Assembly: GCF_024172125.1 (NCBI RefSeq)
Contig: NZ_JAMZEA010000019.1
Span: 1 to 64,000, forward strand
Source of the DNA: Actinomadura rupiterrae
Lineage (GTDB): Bacteria > Actinomycetota > Actinomycetes > Streptosporangiales > Streptosporangiaceae
Length of the DNA stretch: 64,000 nucleotides
Direction: 5' to 3'
The notes beneath the pieces were generated by a model that worked only from the letters and a program-made list of their open reading frames with translations, searched no databases and was not told the origin of the DNA. Shown here one piece after another: positions 50,306-63,800 of this stretch. Position 1 is the first letter of the stretch; each line of letters opens with the position of its first letter. The translations under genes were made by a program, and so were the position numbers.

Positions 50306-51703
50306 TTAGCTTGATCTGGCTTGCGGCGGGGCAGCGGCGGGGGTTAGTTCGCGGTGGACGGGTTTGTGGATCTCGGTGAAGCCGCCGTCCGGGGTCATGA
50401 CTATCCGGCCGGTCTCGAAGCCGTGCGCGGCCTCTTCGCGTTCGCGGGTGGTCAGGTAGTGGCAGAGCCGGCGGGTCAGGGTGTGGGCTAGCAGCGGGCC
50501 GATGAATACGGCGATCCTGAAGAACCAGGTCACTGCGTAGAGGGACAGGTGGAAGTCGACGGCGATCTGGTCGTTGGACGCCGCGGCCCAGAGGATGGCG
50601 TAGCAGGCGACCAGGGCTGCGCCGATTCCGGTGCGGGTGGCGGCGTCACGGGGCCGGTCCAGGACGTGGTGGACGGAGTGGTCGCCGGTGATCCTGCGTT
50701 CCAGCCAGGGGTAGGCCGCCAGGAGTGTGAAGAACGTCCCCGGGACGATCAGCGCCGGGACGAGGACGGCGAGTGTCAGCGGGTGCCCGGCGATGTCGAT
50801 CTCCCAGCCCGGCATGATGCGGACGGCGCCGTCGAGGAAACCCATGTACCAGTCGGGTACGGCGCCGGCGGAGATGGCGCCCGGCTCGTACGGGCCGTAG
50901 AGCCATACCGGGTTGATCTGCGCGAACGTGCCGAGCAGGACCAGGATGGCGACCGTGTAGAAGAAGATGGCCACCGAGACCGGCCGCTGGGGGATGCGTC
51001 GCGCACGACCGTCCGGAACGTCGCCGGGCCCGTGGCGGCCGACCAGGCGGTGGCGCAGGACGAAGAGCCCCGCGATCGCCAGCGGCAGCACCGTGATGTG
51101 CAGCCAGTACGCGCGGGAGACGATGACGTCACCAGGGAAGTCGCCGCCGAAGATCGCGTAAGTGAGCCCGGTCCCGACGACCGGCACCGACTGGGTGACG
51201 CCCTGGATGAGACCGAGGCTGCCGCCGGACAGCATGTCGTCGGGCAGCAGGCCGCCGGTCACCCCGGCCGCCATCCCGAGGACGGACATCGCCACCCAGG
51301 CCAGCCAGAGCGGCACCCGGGGCCGCCGGAACGCGCCGGTCACGAACATGCGCACGAGCTGGCAGAAGACGGCGCCGGTGAAGATCAGCGTGGCCCAGTG
51401 GTGGACCTGCCGCATGAGCAGCCCGCCGCGGACGTCGAAGCTGATGTGGAGTGTGGACGCGTACGCCCTGCTGACCTCCGCTCCGTCCAGCCGCGTGTAC
51501 GAGCCGCCGTACCGCACATGCTCCATCGACGGGTCGAAAAAGAACAGCAGGAACACTCCCGTGACCAGCAGCACCCCGAACGAGTAGACGGCGATCTGGG
51601 CGAAGAGGGACGACCACTCGTCCTCCCGGACACTCTGCCGAAGCCGCGTCCCCACCGGCAGCCCGCGTCCGGTCTTTCCGGACGCCCTGGAAAAGAGGTT
51701 CAT
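50306..51703 (-). CDS. Cytochrome b (QcrB-like) subunit lacking one heme-ligand pair
   Basis: Membrane protein of 465 residues with the cytochrome b N-terminal four-helix domain and C-terminal helices; VPDWYMGFLDG replaces the PEWY motif. The first ligand His of helix B (H101 in RQVHHWA) and of helix D (H202 in YWLHITVLP) are present. The second ligand positions, 14 and 15 residues later, are Gln115 and Arg217 (His218 is adjacent), so the b-high heme site looks lost. ATG 51703 is preferred (CGAGGGG upstream) over ATG 51724. No Rieske or cytochrome c genes are adjacent. It lies 99 bp downstream of the NRPS gene on the same strand. Confidence 0.85.
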   Translation of the reverse strand: MNLFSRASGKTGRGLPVGTRLRQSVREDEWSSLFAQIAVYSFGVLLVTGVFLLFFFDPSMEHVRYGGSYTRLDGAEVSRAYASTLHISFDVRGGLLMRQVHHWATLIFTGAVFCQLVRMFVTGAFRRPRVPLWLAWVAMSVLGMAAGVTGGLLPDDMLSGGSLGLIQGVTQSVPVVGTGLTYAIFGGDFPGDVIVSRAYWLHITVLPLAIAGLFVLRHRLVGRHGPGDVPDGRARRIPQRPVSVAIFFYTVAILVLLGTFAQINPVWLYGPYEPGAISAGAVPDWYMGFLDGAVRIMPGWEIDIAGHPLTLAVLVPALIVPGTFFTLLAAYPWLERRITGDHSVHHVLDRPRDAATRTGIGAALVACYAILWAAASNDQIAVDFHLSLYAVTWFFRIAVFIGPLLAHTLTRRLCHYLTTREREEAAHGFETGRIVMTPDGGFTEIHKPVHRELTPAAAPPQARSS

Positions 51704-51802
51704 GACGTGCCCCTCGTTAGGCATTGTTCACTCACCTAGACGGGACCAGCACCCTCATTTGTGACAGTGACGTCGCTTACAGCACCGCTGTTCGGTGGGC
51801 GA

Positions 51803-54800
51803 TCAGTCGGCGAGGCGGGCCTGTAGGAGGGCGGTGATTTCGGCTAGGGGCGCCTCGTCCAGGAGGGTGTGGTGGGTGGCCTGGATGTGGTGGACGGTCA
51901 GGGCGCCGTTCACGTGGGGGCGCCAGGCTTCGGGGGCGGCTTCGGTGGGGAGGTGGTCGGGGCGGTCTTCGGTGGCGACCACCAGGAGCATGTCGCCGTT
52001 GTAGGTGGGCGGGACGTGGTGTTCGTGGAGGCGCATGTTGTTGTCGGAGACCCGGGCTACGGCGGCTAGGGCTTCGGGCATCTCGCGCGGCTCGTCGTCG
52101 GTGGGCGGGGGGCCGACGGGGATCATGTCGGCTTCGGTTCGCTGCTGGAAGGGGTAGCCGTCCAGGACAGCGAGGAGGGCCACGTCTTCGCCGGCTTCCT
52201 GGATTCGGGACGCCAGGGCGTGCGCGACCACGCCGCCGAAGGACCAGCCGACCAGGTGGACGGGGCCTTCGGGCTGCACGCTGCGGATCTGGGCGTGGTA
52301 GTCGGCGGCCATCGCTTCGACGGTTTCCGGGAGGTCTTCGCCGGGTGCGCCGTCCATGCCTCGGGCTTGGATCGCGTAGACGGGGTGCCCCTCCGGGAGG
52401 TCGCTTGCCAGGGCCGCGTACTTCCAGCCGAGGCCGCTGCCGGGGTGGACGAGGAACAGGGGCGGCTTGTCGCCTTCCGGGCGGAGAGGCAGAAGGCCGT
52501 CTGTGTCGTTCTGTCGGGCGCCGCCCGTGACCACTTCGGCCAGCTCGGCGACCGTGGGCGCCGAGAAGAGTTCGCGGATGCCCAGGTCCACGTCCAGGAC
52601 GGACCTGACCTTGGCGATCAGGCGGATGGCGAGGAGGGAGTCGCCGCCGATGGCGAAGAAGGAGTCTTCGGCGCCGACCGATTCCCGTCCGAGGATCTCG
52701 GCGAACAGGCCGCAGAGGATCTCCTCGGTGGCGTTCGCCGGGGCGCGGGTGGTGGAAACCCCGGCGAAGTCGGGGGCGGGGAGGGCCGCGCGGTCCAGCT
52801 TGCCGTTCGCCGTCACCGGGAACTCGTCCAGCGTGACGAAGGCCGCGGGGACCATGTAGTCGGGGAGGCGTTCGGCCGCGTATTCGCGGAGGTCTTCGGT
52901 ACCGCCGGTGATGTAGGCGACCAGGCGTTTGACGCCGGGCTGGTCTTCGCGGACGATCACGGCTACCTGCGCGACGTCGGTGTGGGTCGCCAGGACGGTC
53001 TCGATCTCGCCGAGTTCGACGCGGAAGCCGCGGATCTTCACCTGGTCGTCGGCGCGGCCAGCGAACACCAGGTCGCCGTCGTTCGTCCTGCGGACGACGT
53101 CGCCGGTCCGGTACATCCGGGTTCCGGGGTGGAACGGGCAGGCGACGAAGCGTTCGGCGGTCAGGGCGACGCGCCCGATGTAGCCGCGGGCGAGGCTCGG
53201 GCCGGCGATGTACAGCTCGCCGGGCACGCCGGGCGGAACCGGACGCAACGCCTCGTCCAGGACGTAGACGGACGTGTTCCAGATCGGGCCGCCGATCGAG
53301 ACCCGGTCGCCGGGGACGAGCTGGTCACTCATCGTGGCGCAGACCGTTGATTCAGTCGGGCCGTAGGCGTTGAACATCCGGCGGCCGGACGACCAGCGGT
53401 CCACGAGGCCGGGCGGGCAGGCCTCCCCCGCGACCACCAGGTTCTCCAACGCCTCGGGCAAATCGTCCACTGTGGCGAGGAGGGACGGCGGGAGGGTCAT
53501 GTGCGTGACGGACGCGTCCGTCAGCAGGTCGTCGGCGTTGGCCAGCACGAGCGTTGCGCCAGAGAGCAGGGCCATGCTCAGTTCCCAGAAGGCGGCATCG
53601 AAACCGAGGGCGGCCATTTGGGCGACGCGGGAGCCGGGGCGCACGTTGAAGCGGGCGGCCTGCCAGGCGGCAAGGCTCGCCACGCCTCGGTGAGTGACGC
53701 CGACGCCCTTCGGGACGCCTGTCGAGCCGGACGTGTAGATGACGTAGGCCAGCTGGTCCAGCGGGATTCCGGTTTCGACGGAGGTGTCGTTTTCGCTGAG
53801 GGAGGCGATGAAGTCCTTGTCCACGACCAGGGCCGGGGACGAGTCGGACAGCATGAACGCGATCCGGTCCTCCGGATAGGACGGGTCGATCGGGAGGTAG
53901 GCCGCGCCGACCTTCAGTGCGCCGAGGATGACGGCGATCAGGTCGGCCGAGCGCTCCAGATGGACGGCGACCAGCGCCTCGTGGCCCACGCCGCGGGCGC
54001 GCAAGGCGTGGGCCACGCGGTTGGCGCGGGCGTCCAGTTCGGCGTACGTCCAGCGAACGTCGCCGCACTCGACTGCCACGGCGGACGGCGTGCGGGCCAC
54101 CTGGGCGGCGAACAGGTCCGGCAGCGAAGCGGCCGCCAGGTCGCGCGCCGTGTCGTTCCAGTCGGTCAGGATGCGCGAGCGTTCCGAGCCGGTCAGGATT
54201 TCGAGGTCGCTGATGCGCGTGTCCGGGTCGGTCGCGACCTGTTCCAGGACGCGGGCGAAGCGTGTCGCCAGGGCACGGGCGGTCGGTTCGTCGAAGAGGT
54301 CGGTGGCGTAAAGGAGTTCGCCGCCGAGCCCGTCCGGCTGGCCGGATTCGTCGCGCAGCTCGCCCAGCGTAACCGACAGGTCGAAGCGGGCCGCGACCAG
54401 CTCGTCCGCCCGGACGGGCTGCACCTGGAGCCCCGGCAGTTCCCAGCCCGACCCGCCCGAGCCCGAGCCGGAGCCGGCGCCGCCGAGGTTCTGCAGCGTC
54501 AGCGACACCTGGAACAGCGGGTGCCGCGAGAGGGAGCGGACGGGGTTCAGGTCCTCGACCAGCCGCTCGAACGGCAGGTCCTGGTGGGCGAAGGCGCCCA
54601 GGTCGGCCTCGCGGACGCGGGCCAGCAGTTCGGCGAAGGTCGGGTCGCCCGAAACGTCCGTCCGCAGGACGAGGGTGTTCAGGAAGAAGCCGGCCAGGCC
54701 CTCCAAGGCCGCGTCGCCGCGTCCCGCGACGGCGGTGCCCAGCGGGACGTCCGTTCCCCCGCCCAGCCGCGACAGCACCGACGCCAGAGCCGCCTGGACG

Positions 54801-57800
54801 ATCATGAACATCGTCACGCCCTGCCGCTGCGCGACCTCCAGGAGTCCGGCGTGCGCCAGGGAGTTCACCGCGATCGGGACGGATCGGCCCTCGAAGGTCC
54901 GCTCGGTCGAGCGCGGACGGTCGGTCGGGAGCGCCACCTCCTCGGGCAGCCCGTCCAGCGTCCGGCGCCAGTACTCCAGCTGCTCGGAGATCAGGCTGTC
55001 CGGGTCGTCCAGGTCGCCGAGGACGTCGCGCTGCCACAGCGCGTAGTCCGCGTACTGCACCGGCAGCGGCTCCCATTCGGGGATCGTGCCGGAGCGGCGC
55101 GCCGCGTAGGCCGCGCTGAGGTCGGCGGTGAGGACGCCCATCGACCAGCCGTCCGCGGCGATGTGGTGGACGACGACGACCAGCACGTGCTCGGTCGGCG
55201 AGAGCCGCAGCAGCCGAGCCCGCCAGGGCAGCTCGTGCTCGACGTCGAAGCCGCGGCCCATCTCGGTGGCGAGCACGGCGGGCAGGCCGGATTCGGAGAT
55301 GTCGTCGACGGGCAGCGCGGGTTCGGCGTCCGGGCCGTGCAGGACGCGCTGGTACGGCGTCCCGTCCGCCTCGGGGAAGATCGTCCGGAGGCTTTCGTGC
55401 CGTTCGGCCACGTCGGCCAATGCGGTGCGCAATAGCGGCACGTCCAGGTCACCGGTCAAGCGGAGCGCCATCGGCATCGTGTAGGCCGCGCCCGCGCCCG
55501 CCTCCTCCAGGCGGTTGAGGAACCACATGCGCTGCTGCGAGTAGGACAGCGGGATGCGCTCCGGGCGTTCCCGGGGTGTCAGCGCCGCCCGGACGCCGCC
55601 GCGCTCGCCGTCCGCGAGTATCGCGACGGCCTCGGGCGTCGGCTCTGCGAACAGGTCCCGGACGGACACCTCGGTGTCGAGGACGGCGCGGACGCGGGCG
55701 ATCAGCCGCATCGCCAGCAGCGAGTCGCCGCCGAGCGCGAAGAACGAGTCCTCGGCGCTGACCGCGTCCAGGCCGAGGACCTCGGCGAACAGCCCGCAGA
55801 CGATCTCCTCGGTGGCGGTCGCGGGCGCGCGTCCGGCGGGCCGTCCAGCGAAGTCGGGCGCGGGCAGCGCGGCCCGGTCGATCTTGCCGTTCGCCGTGAC
55901 GGGCAGCTCGTCCAGCGGGACGAACGCGGACGGCACCATGTACTCGGGCAGCCGCTCGGCCGCGTGCCGGCGCAGGCCCTCGACACCGGACCCGACGACG
56001 TAGGCGACGAGGCGCTTGACGCCCGGCTGGTCCTCGCGGACGAGCACCGCGACCCGCCGGACGGCCTCGTGCGCGGCCAGGACGGCCTCGATCTCGGCGG
56101 GCTCGACCCGGAACCCGCGGATCTTCACCTGGTCGTCGGCGCGTCCGGCGAACTCCAGGCAGCCCGAGTCGGTCCAGCGGACCAGGTCGCCCGTCCGGTA
56201 CATCCGGTCGCCGAGGCCGAACGGGCAGGCCACGAACCGTTCGGCCGTCAGCCCGACGCGTCCGGCATATCCGCGCGCGAGCCCCGCGCCCGCGATGTAC
56301 AGCTCGCCGGTCACCCCGGCAGGGACGGGCTGCAGGAACTCGTCCAGGACGTAGGCGCGGGCGTTGTCCATCGGGCGTCCGATGGGCACCACGCCGTCCA
56401 CCTGAGCCGCGTCGGTGAAAGCGAGCTGCGTGGTGAACGCGGTGGTTTCGGTCGGACCGTAGGTCGTCCGGACCACCAGATCCGGGTGCGCCTCCAGCAG
56501 CGACCGAACCGCGTCCGGCGACACCACATCGCCACCCGTGGAGACCTCGCGCACCCCGGCGAACATCTCCGGCGCCTGCTCCGCCAAGGCCGCGAAGAGC
56601 CCGGCCGTCGCGTGCACGTTCGTGACGTTTTGCCTCGCGACCAGAGCCGCCCGCTCCCGGACGTCCACCTCGCCCGAAGGCACGATGACCAGGCTGCCGC
56701 CGTGCAGCAGCGGTGCCCAGATCTCGTAGGTCGAGGCGTCGAAGGCGTGGTTGGCCTGGATCAGGACGCGTTCCACCGTCTCGAAGGTCCAGCAGGACGA
56801 CAGCGCGAAGTCCACGACGTTCGCGTGCGTGACCACGACACCCTTCGGCCGTCCCGTGGACCCGGACGTGTACATGACATACGCGGCCGAGTCCGGCGGA
56901 ATCGCGACTCCCGGAGCCGACTCGTCGCCCGCGGCGAGCAGGGCGTTCGCGCGCAACGCGCCGCCGCCCGGCAGCACCGGATGCCCGGCCGACTCCCCGT
57001 CCGCGACGACGACCGAAACGTCCGACTCGGACAGGACGGTCCGCAACCGGTCGGCCGGGTGGGCTGCGTCGAGCGGCAGGTACGCCGCCCCCGTCTTCAG
57101 CACCCCGAGCAGGACGGCCACCAGGTCGGCCGACCGCTCCATCATCACCCCGACCACGTCCGAGTGCCCGACGCCGCGCGCGACCAGCCCGCTCGCAACA
57201 CGATTCGCCCGCGCATCCAGCTCCGCATACGACAGCGTTACGCCCCGGAAGACGGCCGCGACCGCGTCCGGCGTCCGCGCGGCCTGCTGCTCGAACAGCT
57301 CGACCAGGGACGCGTCCGGCACCGCACGCGAGGTGTCGTTGAACTCCTCCAGCAGCCGGTCGCGCTCGACGACCGACAGGATCTCCACCTCGCCCGCGCG
57401 CAGCTCGGGGTCGGCCGCGACCTGCTCCAAGACGGAGGCCAGCCGGTCGGCCAGCCGCGCCGCGGTCGCCTCGTCGAACAGGTCGGCGGCGTAGTGGATG
57501 CCGCCGAGGAGGCCGGCCGGGTCGCCCTGCTCGTTCCGCTGCTCGGCGAGGATGACCGAGAGGTCGAACCGCGCGGCGAGCTTGTCGTCGGTCTCGACGG
57601 GCAGGACGCGCAGTCCGGGCAGTTCCCAGGGTTCCACGGCCTGCGGGAGGTTGTGCAGGGTGAGCATGACCTGGAACAGCGGGTGGCGGGACAGCGAGCG
57701 CGCCGGGTTCAGCTCCTCCACCAAGCGCTCGAACGGCAAGTCCTGGTGGGCGTAGGCGGCGAGGTCGGTTTCCCGGACGCGCGCCAGCAGCTCGCCGAAC

Positions 57801-60800
57801 GTCGGGTCGCCCGAGACGTCCGTCCGCAGCACCAGCGTGTTGACGAAGAACCCGGCCAGATCCTCCAGCGCCGCATCTCCGCGGCCGGCGACCGCGGTGC
57901 CCAGCGGGACGTCGGTGCCCGCGCCCAGCCGGGCGAGCAGCACCGCGACCGCCGCCTGCGCGATCATGAACATCGTGGCGCCCTGCTCGCGCGCCACCTC
58001 CAGCAGCCGCGCGTGGGCGTCCGCGCTCACCCGCAGCGGCACCGACCCGCCCTCGAAGGACGACTCCACCGGACGGGGCCGGTCGGTTGGCAGCGCCAGC
58101 TCCTCGGGCGCTCCGGCGAGCGTCTCGCGCCAGTGCGCGAGCTGCGCCGAGATCAGGCTGTCCGGATCGTCCAGGTCGCCGAGCACCTCGCGCTGCCAGA
58201 GCGCGTAGTCGGCGTACTGAACGGGCAGCGGCGCCCAGTCCGGCAGGCCGCCGTTGCGGCGCGCGGTGTAGGCGTGGCCGACGTCCCGCGCGAGGACGCC
58301 CATCGACCAGCCGTCCACGGCGATATGGTGCGCGACGACCGCCAGCACCGACTCGGTCGGCGACAAGACGAACAGCCGCGCCCGCCAGGGCAGTTCCGTA
58401 CCGAGGTCGAAGCCGCGGCTGACCTCGTCCGTGAGGACGGTGTCCAGCTCGTCCTCACCGACACGGCTCACGACCAGCCGGGGACGGCCAGCCGCGCCGT
58501 GGCGGATCTCCTGGCGCGGCGCGCCGTCCACGTACGGCAGGACGGTCCGGAGGCTCTCGTGCCGGTCGGCGACGTCGCCGAGCGCGGCCTCCAGCGCGGC
58601 GATGTCCAGGTCTCCGGACAGCCGCATCGTCAGCGGCACGTTGTAGGCGGCCCCGGCCTCGGCCTCTTCGAGGCGGTTGAGGAACCACATCCGCTGCTGG
58701 GCGAACGACAGCGGGATCACCTTGGGCCGTTCGCGGGCCACCAGCGCCGTCCGCACGCCGGACGCCCGCGCGCCGTCGACCAGCCTCGCCAGCTCGGCGA
58801 CGGTCGGGGCCGCGAACAGCTCGCGGATGGTCAGCTCGGTCTCCAGGACGGACCGGACCCGCACGATCAGCCGGATCGCCAGCAGCGAGTCCCCGCCGAT
58901 GGCGAAGAACGAGTCCTCGGCGCCGACCGATTCCCGGCCGAGGATCTCGCCGAACAGCCCGCAGAGGATCTCCTCGGTCGCGGTGGCGGGAGCGCGTCTC
59001 GCGGTCGGCCCGGCGAAGTCGGGCGCGGGCAGCGCGGCCCGGTCCAGCTTGCCGTTCGCGGTGACCGGGAACTCGTCCAGCACGACGAACGCCGCCGGGA
59101 CCATGTAGTCGGGCAGCCGCTCGGTCGCGAACTCGCGCAGCCCGTCCGCGTCCCCGTCGCCGTCGCCACCGTTGACGTAGGCGACCAGCCGCTTGACGCC
59201 GGGCTGGTCCTCGCGGACGACCACCGCCGCCTGCGAGACCTCGTCATGCCGCGCGAGGACGGCCTCGATCTCGCCGAGCTCCACGCGGAACCCGCGGATC
59301 TTCACCTGGTCGTCCGCGCGGCCCGCGAACGCGAGCTGACCGTCGACCGTCCAGCGGACCAGGTCGCCGGTCCGGTACATGCGGGCACCGGGCGCGAACG
59401 GGCACGCCACAAACCGCTCCGCCGTCAGGCCGACCCGGCCGACGTAGCCGCGCGCCAGGCTCGGACCGGCGATGTACAGCTCACCGGTCACCCCCGGCGG
59501 AACCGGACGCAACGCCTCGTCCAGGACGTACACCGAGGTGTTCCAGATCGGCCCGCCGATGGTGATCGGCCCGCCCGGCACGAGCGGATCGCTCATCGTC
59601 GCACACACGGTCGATTCGGTCGGTCCGTAGGCGTTGAACATCCGCCGGTCGGATGCCCAGCGCTCAACCAGCGCGGGCGGGCACGCCTCGCCCGCCAGCA
59701 CCAGCGTCCCGAGCCCGTCCGGGAGATCCTCGACCGTGGACAGCACGGACGGCGGGGTCGTCATGTGCGTGATGCCCGCGTCCGTCAGGAGGTCGCTGAC
59801 GTTGGCCAGGACCAGCGTCGCGCCCGAGAGCAGCGCCATGCACAGCTCCCAGAACGCCGCGTCGAACCCCAGCGCCGCCATCTGCGCCACCCGCGAACCG
59901 GCGGCCACTCCGAACTGGTCCGCCTGCCACGCCGCCAGGCTGGCTACACCGCGATGCGACACGCCCACGCCCTTGGGCACGCCGGTCGAACCCGACGTGT
60001 AGATCACGTACGCCAGCTGGTCGGACGGGATCGCGAGACCGGTCGGGGTGTCGTCCTCGCCCAGCGTCTCCAGGAAGCCGGCGTCCACGACCACGACCGG
60101 GGCGGCGTCGCTCAGCATGAACGCGATCCGGTCCTCCGGGTAGGACGGGTCGATCGGCATGTACGCCGCGCTCGCCTTCATCACGCCCAGGATCACCGCG
60201 ATCAGATCCGCCGACCGCTCCAAGCGGATACCGACCACGTCCTCGCGTCCGACACCGCGCTCGATCAGGGTGTGCGCGACACGGTTGGAACGCGCGTCCA
60301 GCTCGGCGTACGTGCAGCGGACGTCGCCGTACTCCACCGCCACAGCATCCGGCGTGCGCGCCACCTGCGCCGCGAACAGAGCGGGCACCGACCCGGACGG
60401 CACAGCACGCGTCGTGGCGTTCCAGTCGATGACGAGGCGTCGGCGTTCGTCGGCCGACAGCACTTCCAGGTCGCTGATCCGCTTCCGCGGATCGGCGGCG
60501 ACCTGCTCCAGGACCCGGACGAACCGCTGGGCGATCGTCCGGACGGTCGCTTCATCGAACAGGTCGGTGGCGTACAGGAGTTCGCCGCCGAGCCCGGCGG
60601 GCTGCCCGTACTCGTCGCGCCGCTCCCCCAACGTGACCGACAGGTCGAAGCGGGCCGCGACCATCTCGTCCGCGCGGAGCGGTTCGACCTGGAGGCCCGG
60701 GAGCTCCCATCCGGAGTCGGCCGAGGCGTCGCCGAGGTTCTGGAGCGTCAGCGACACCTGGAACAGCGGGTGCCGCGACAGCGACCGGACCGGGTTCAGA

Positions 60801-63800
60801 TCCTCCACCAGCCGCTCGAACGGCAAGTCCTGATGGGCGAACGCGCCCAGGTCGGCCTCGCGCACACGGTCGAGCAGCTCGCCGAACGACGGGTCGCCGC
60901 CGACGTCCGTCCGCAACACGAGCGTGTTGAGGAAGAACCCGGCGAGCCCTTCAAGTGCCGCGTCGCCGCGACCGGCGATCGCCGTCCCGATCGGGATGTC
61001 GGTGCCCGCGCCCAGCTTGGACAGGACGACCGCGAGGGCCGCCTGCGTGACCATGAACATGGTGGTGCCGCTGCGCTGGGCGACCTCCGCCAGGCGGGCG
61101 TGGACGGCCGGCGGCAGGCCCAGCGGGACGGCCCGGCCCTCGAACGAGCGCTCCTGCGGGCGCGGGCGGTCGGTCGGGATCACCAGCTCGTCCGGGATCC
61201 CGGCCAGCGTGCGGCGCCAGTACTCCAGCTGCCCGGAGATGCGGCTGTCCGGGTCGTCCAGGTCGCCGAGGACGTCCCGCTGCCACAGCGCGTAGTCGGC
61301 ATATTGGACCGGCAGCGGCTCCCAGGCCGGCGCTTCGCCGCCGCGCCGGGCGCCGTAGGCGATGCCCAGATCGGCCGCGAGCACGCCCATCGACCAGCCG
61401 TCCACGGCGATGTGGTGGGCGACGGCGACCAGCACGTACTCCGAGTCGGGCAGCGCGAACAGCAGCGTCCGCCAGGGGAGCTCCCGGTTCAGCTCGAAGC
61501 CCTTCCGGACCTCGGCCGAGAGCGCGGACGCGAGGTCGGCCTCGGTGATCTGCCGGACGATCAGCTCGGGCCGCCCGGCGGGGCCGTCCAGGATCTCCTG
61601 GCGCGGCACGCCGGCCGTCTCCGGGAAGATCGTCCGGAGGCTCTCGTGCCGGTCGGCGACGTCCCCGAGGGCAGCCTCCAGGGCCGCCACGTCCAGGTCG
61701 CCGGACATCCGCAGCGCGAACGGCATGTTGTAGGCCGCGCCCGCCCCGGCCGCTTCGAGCTGGTTGAGGAACCACATCCGCTGCTGGGCGTAGGACAGCG
61801 GCACGGTCTCGGGCCGCTCCCGCGCGGTCAGCGCCGCCTGGACGCCGTCGCGCTCGCCGTCCACCAGCCGCGCGACGGCCGCGACGGTCGGCTCGGTGAA
61901 CAGCTCCCGGATGCTGACCTCGGCGCCGGTCGTCGCGCGGATGCGGGCGATCAGCCGCATCGCCAGCAGCGAGTCACCGCCGACCGCGAAGAACGAGTCG
62001 TCCGCGCCGACCGACTCCAGGCCCAGCACCTCGGCGAACAGCCCGCACAGGGTCTCCTCGGTCGGCGTCGCCGGCCCGCGGCCGCCGGACAGTCCGGCGA
62101 AGTCGGGGGCGGGCAGCGCCGCCCGGTCCAGCTTGCCGTTCGCCGTCATCGGCAGCTCGTCCAGCTGGACGAACGCGGCGGGGACCATGTACTCGGGCAG
62201 CCGCTCGGCCGCGTGCCACCGGAGGCGATCGGTGTCGCCGCCGACGACGTAGGCGACCAGGCGCTTGATGCCGGGCAGGTCCTCGCGCGCCACCACCGCG
62301 ACCTGCCGGACGGCCTGGTCCTCGGCCAGGACGGCCTCGATCTCGGCCGGCTCGACCCGGAACCCGCGGATCTTCACCTGGTCGTCGGCGCGTCCGGCGA
62401 ACTCCAGCAGACCGTCAGCCGTCCAGCGAACCAGGTCCCCGGTCCGGTACATCCGGCCGCCGGGGCCGAACGGGCACGCGACGAACCGTTCGGCCGTCAG
62501 CGCCGGATTCGCGACGTATCCGCGCGCCACACCGGCGCCCGCGACGTACAGCTCCCCGGTCACGCCCGGCGGGACGGGCTCCAGGTGCTCGTCCAGGACG
62601 TAGGCGCGGGCGTTGTCCATCGGACGCCCGAGCGGAATGGAACCGGCAGCCTGGGTCTTGTCGGTCAGGCCCAGGTGCGTGGTGAAGGCGGTCGTTTCGG
62701 TCGGACCGTAGGTGGCGCGGACGACCAGGCCCGGGTGTGCGTCCAGCAGTGTCCGGACGGCGACCGGAGAGATCACGTCGCCGCCGGTAAGCACCTCGCG
62801 GACGCCCGCGAACATCTCCGGCGCCTGCTCGGCCAGCGCCGCGAACAGGCCCGACGCCGCGACCACGTGCGTGACGCCGTGGTCGGCGATCAGCGCGGCC
62901 CGCTCCGGGACATCGACCTCGCCCGACGGCACGACGACCAGTCGGCCGCCGCGCAGCAGCGGCGTCCAGATCTCGTGGGTCGAGGCGTCGAAGGCGTGGT
63001 TGGCCTGGACCAGCACGCGCTCCATCACCTCGTCCCGCCAGGCCGCGTCGGCGCAGAAGTCGGCGACGTTGGCGTGCGTGACGGCCACGCCCTTGGGCGT
63101 GCCGGTCGAGCCGGACGTGTAGATCACGTAGGCCAGTTGCTCGGCCGAGACCGTGACCCCGACCGGAGAATCGTCGCCGCTCAACGAGGCGAGGAACGCT
63201 TCGTCCACCACCACGGCAGGACGCGCATCGGCGAGCATGAACGCGATCCGCTCGGCCGGGTAGGACGGGTCGATCGGCAAGTACGCCGCCCCGGCCTTCA
63301 CCACACCCACCATCACCGCGATCAGATCCGCCGACCGCTCCAGGCGGATGCCGACCAGATCCTCACGCCGAACGCCGCGCTCGATCAGCGTGCGCGCGAC
63401 GCGGTTGGAACGTGCGTCCAGATCGCCGTGAGTCCAGGTGTCGCCGTTGAACGCCACTGCAGTGGCATCGGGCGTCCGAATCGCTTGTGCTGCGAACAGC
63501 TCTACCAGCGAACCGGCGGCCACGGGACGGGACGTGGCGTTCCAGCCGTCCACGACCAGATCGCGCTCGTCCGGTGTCAGGATCTCCAGGTCGCCGACGC
63601 GCACGTCCGGGTCGGCCGCGACCTGCTCCAGCAGCCGGACGAACCGCCCGACCAGCGTCCGGACCGTCCCCTCGTCGAACAGGTCGAGCGCGTAGAGGAC
63701 CTCGCCGCCGATCCCGGCGGGGGCTCCGTTCTCGTCGCGGCGCTCGCCGAGCGTCACGGACAGGTCGAACTTGGCGGCGGCGGTGTCGTCATCGTCCTGC

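Noticed and set aside
51704..51802. Possible terminator between the NRPS gene and the cytochrome b gene
   Set aside because: Only a 5-bp CACCG/CGGTG stem is visible; too weak to call.
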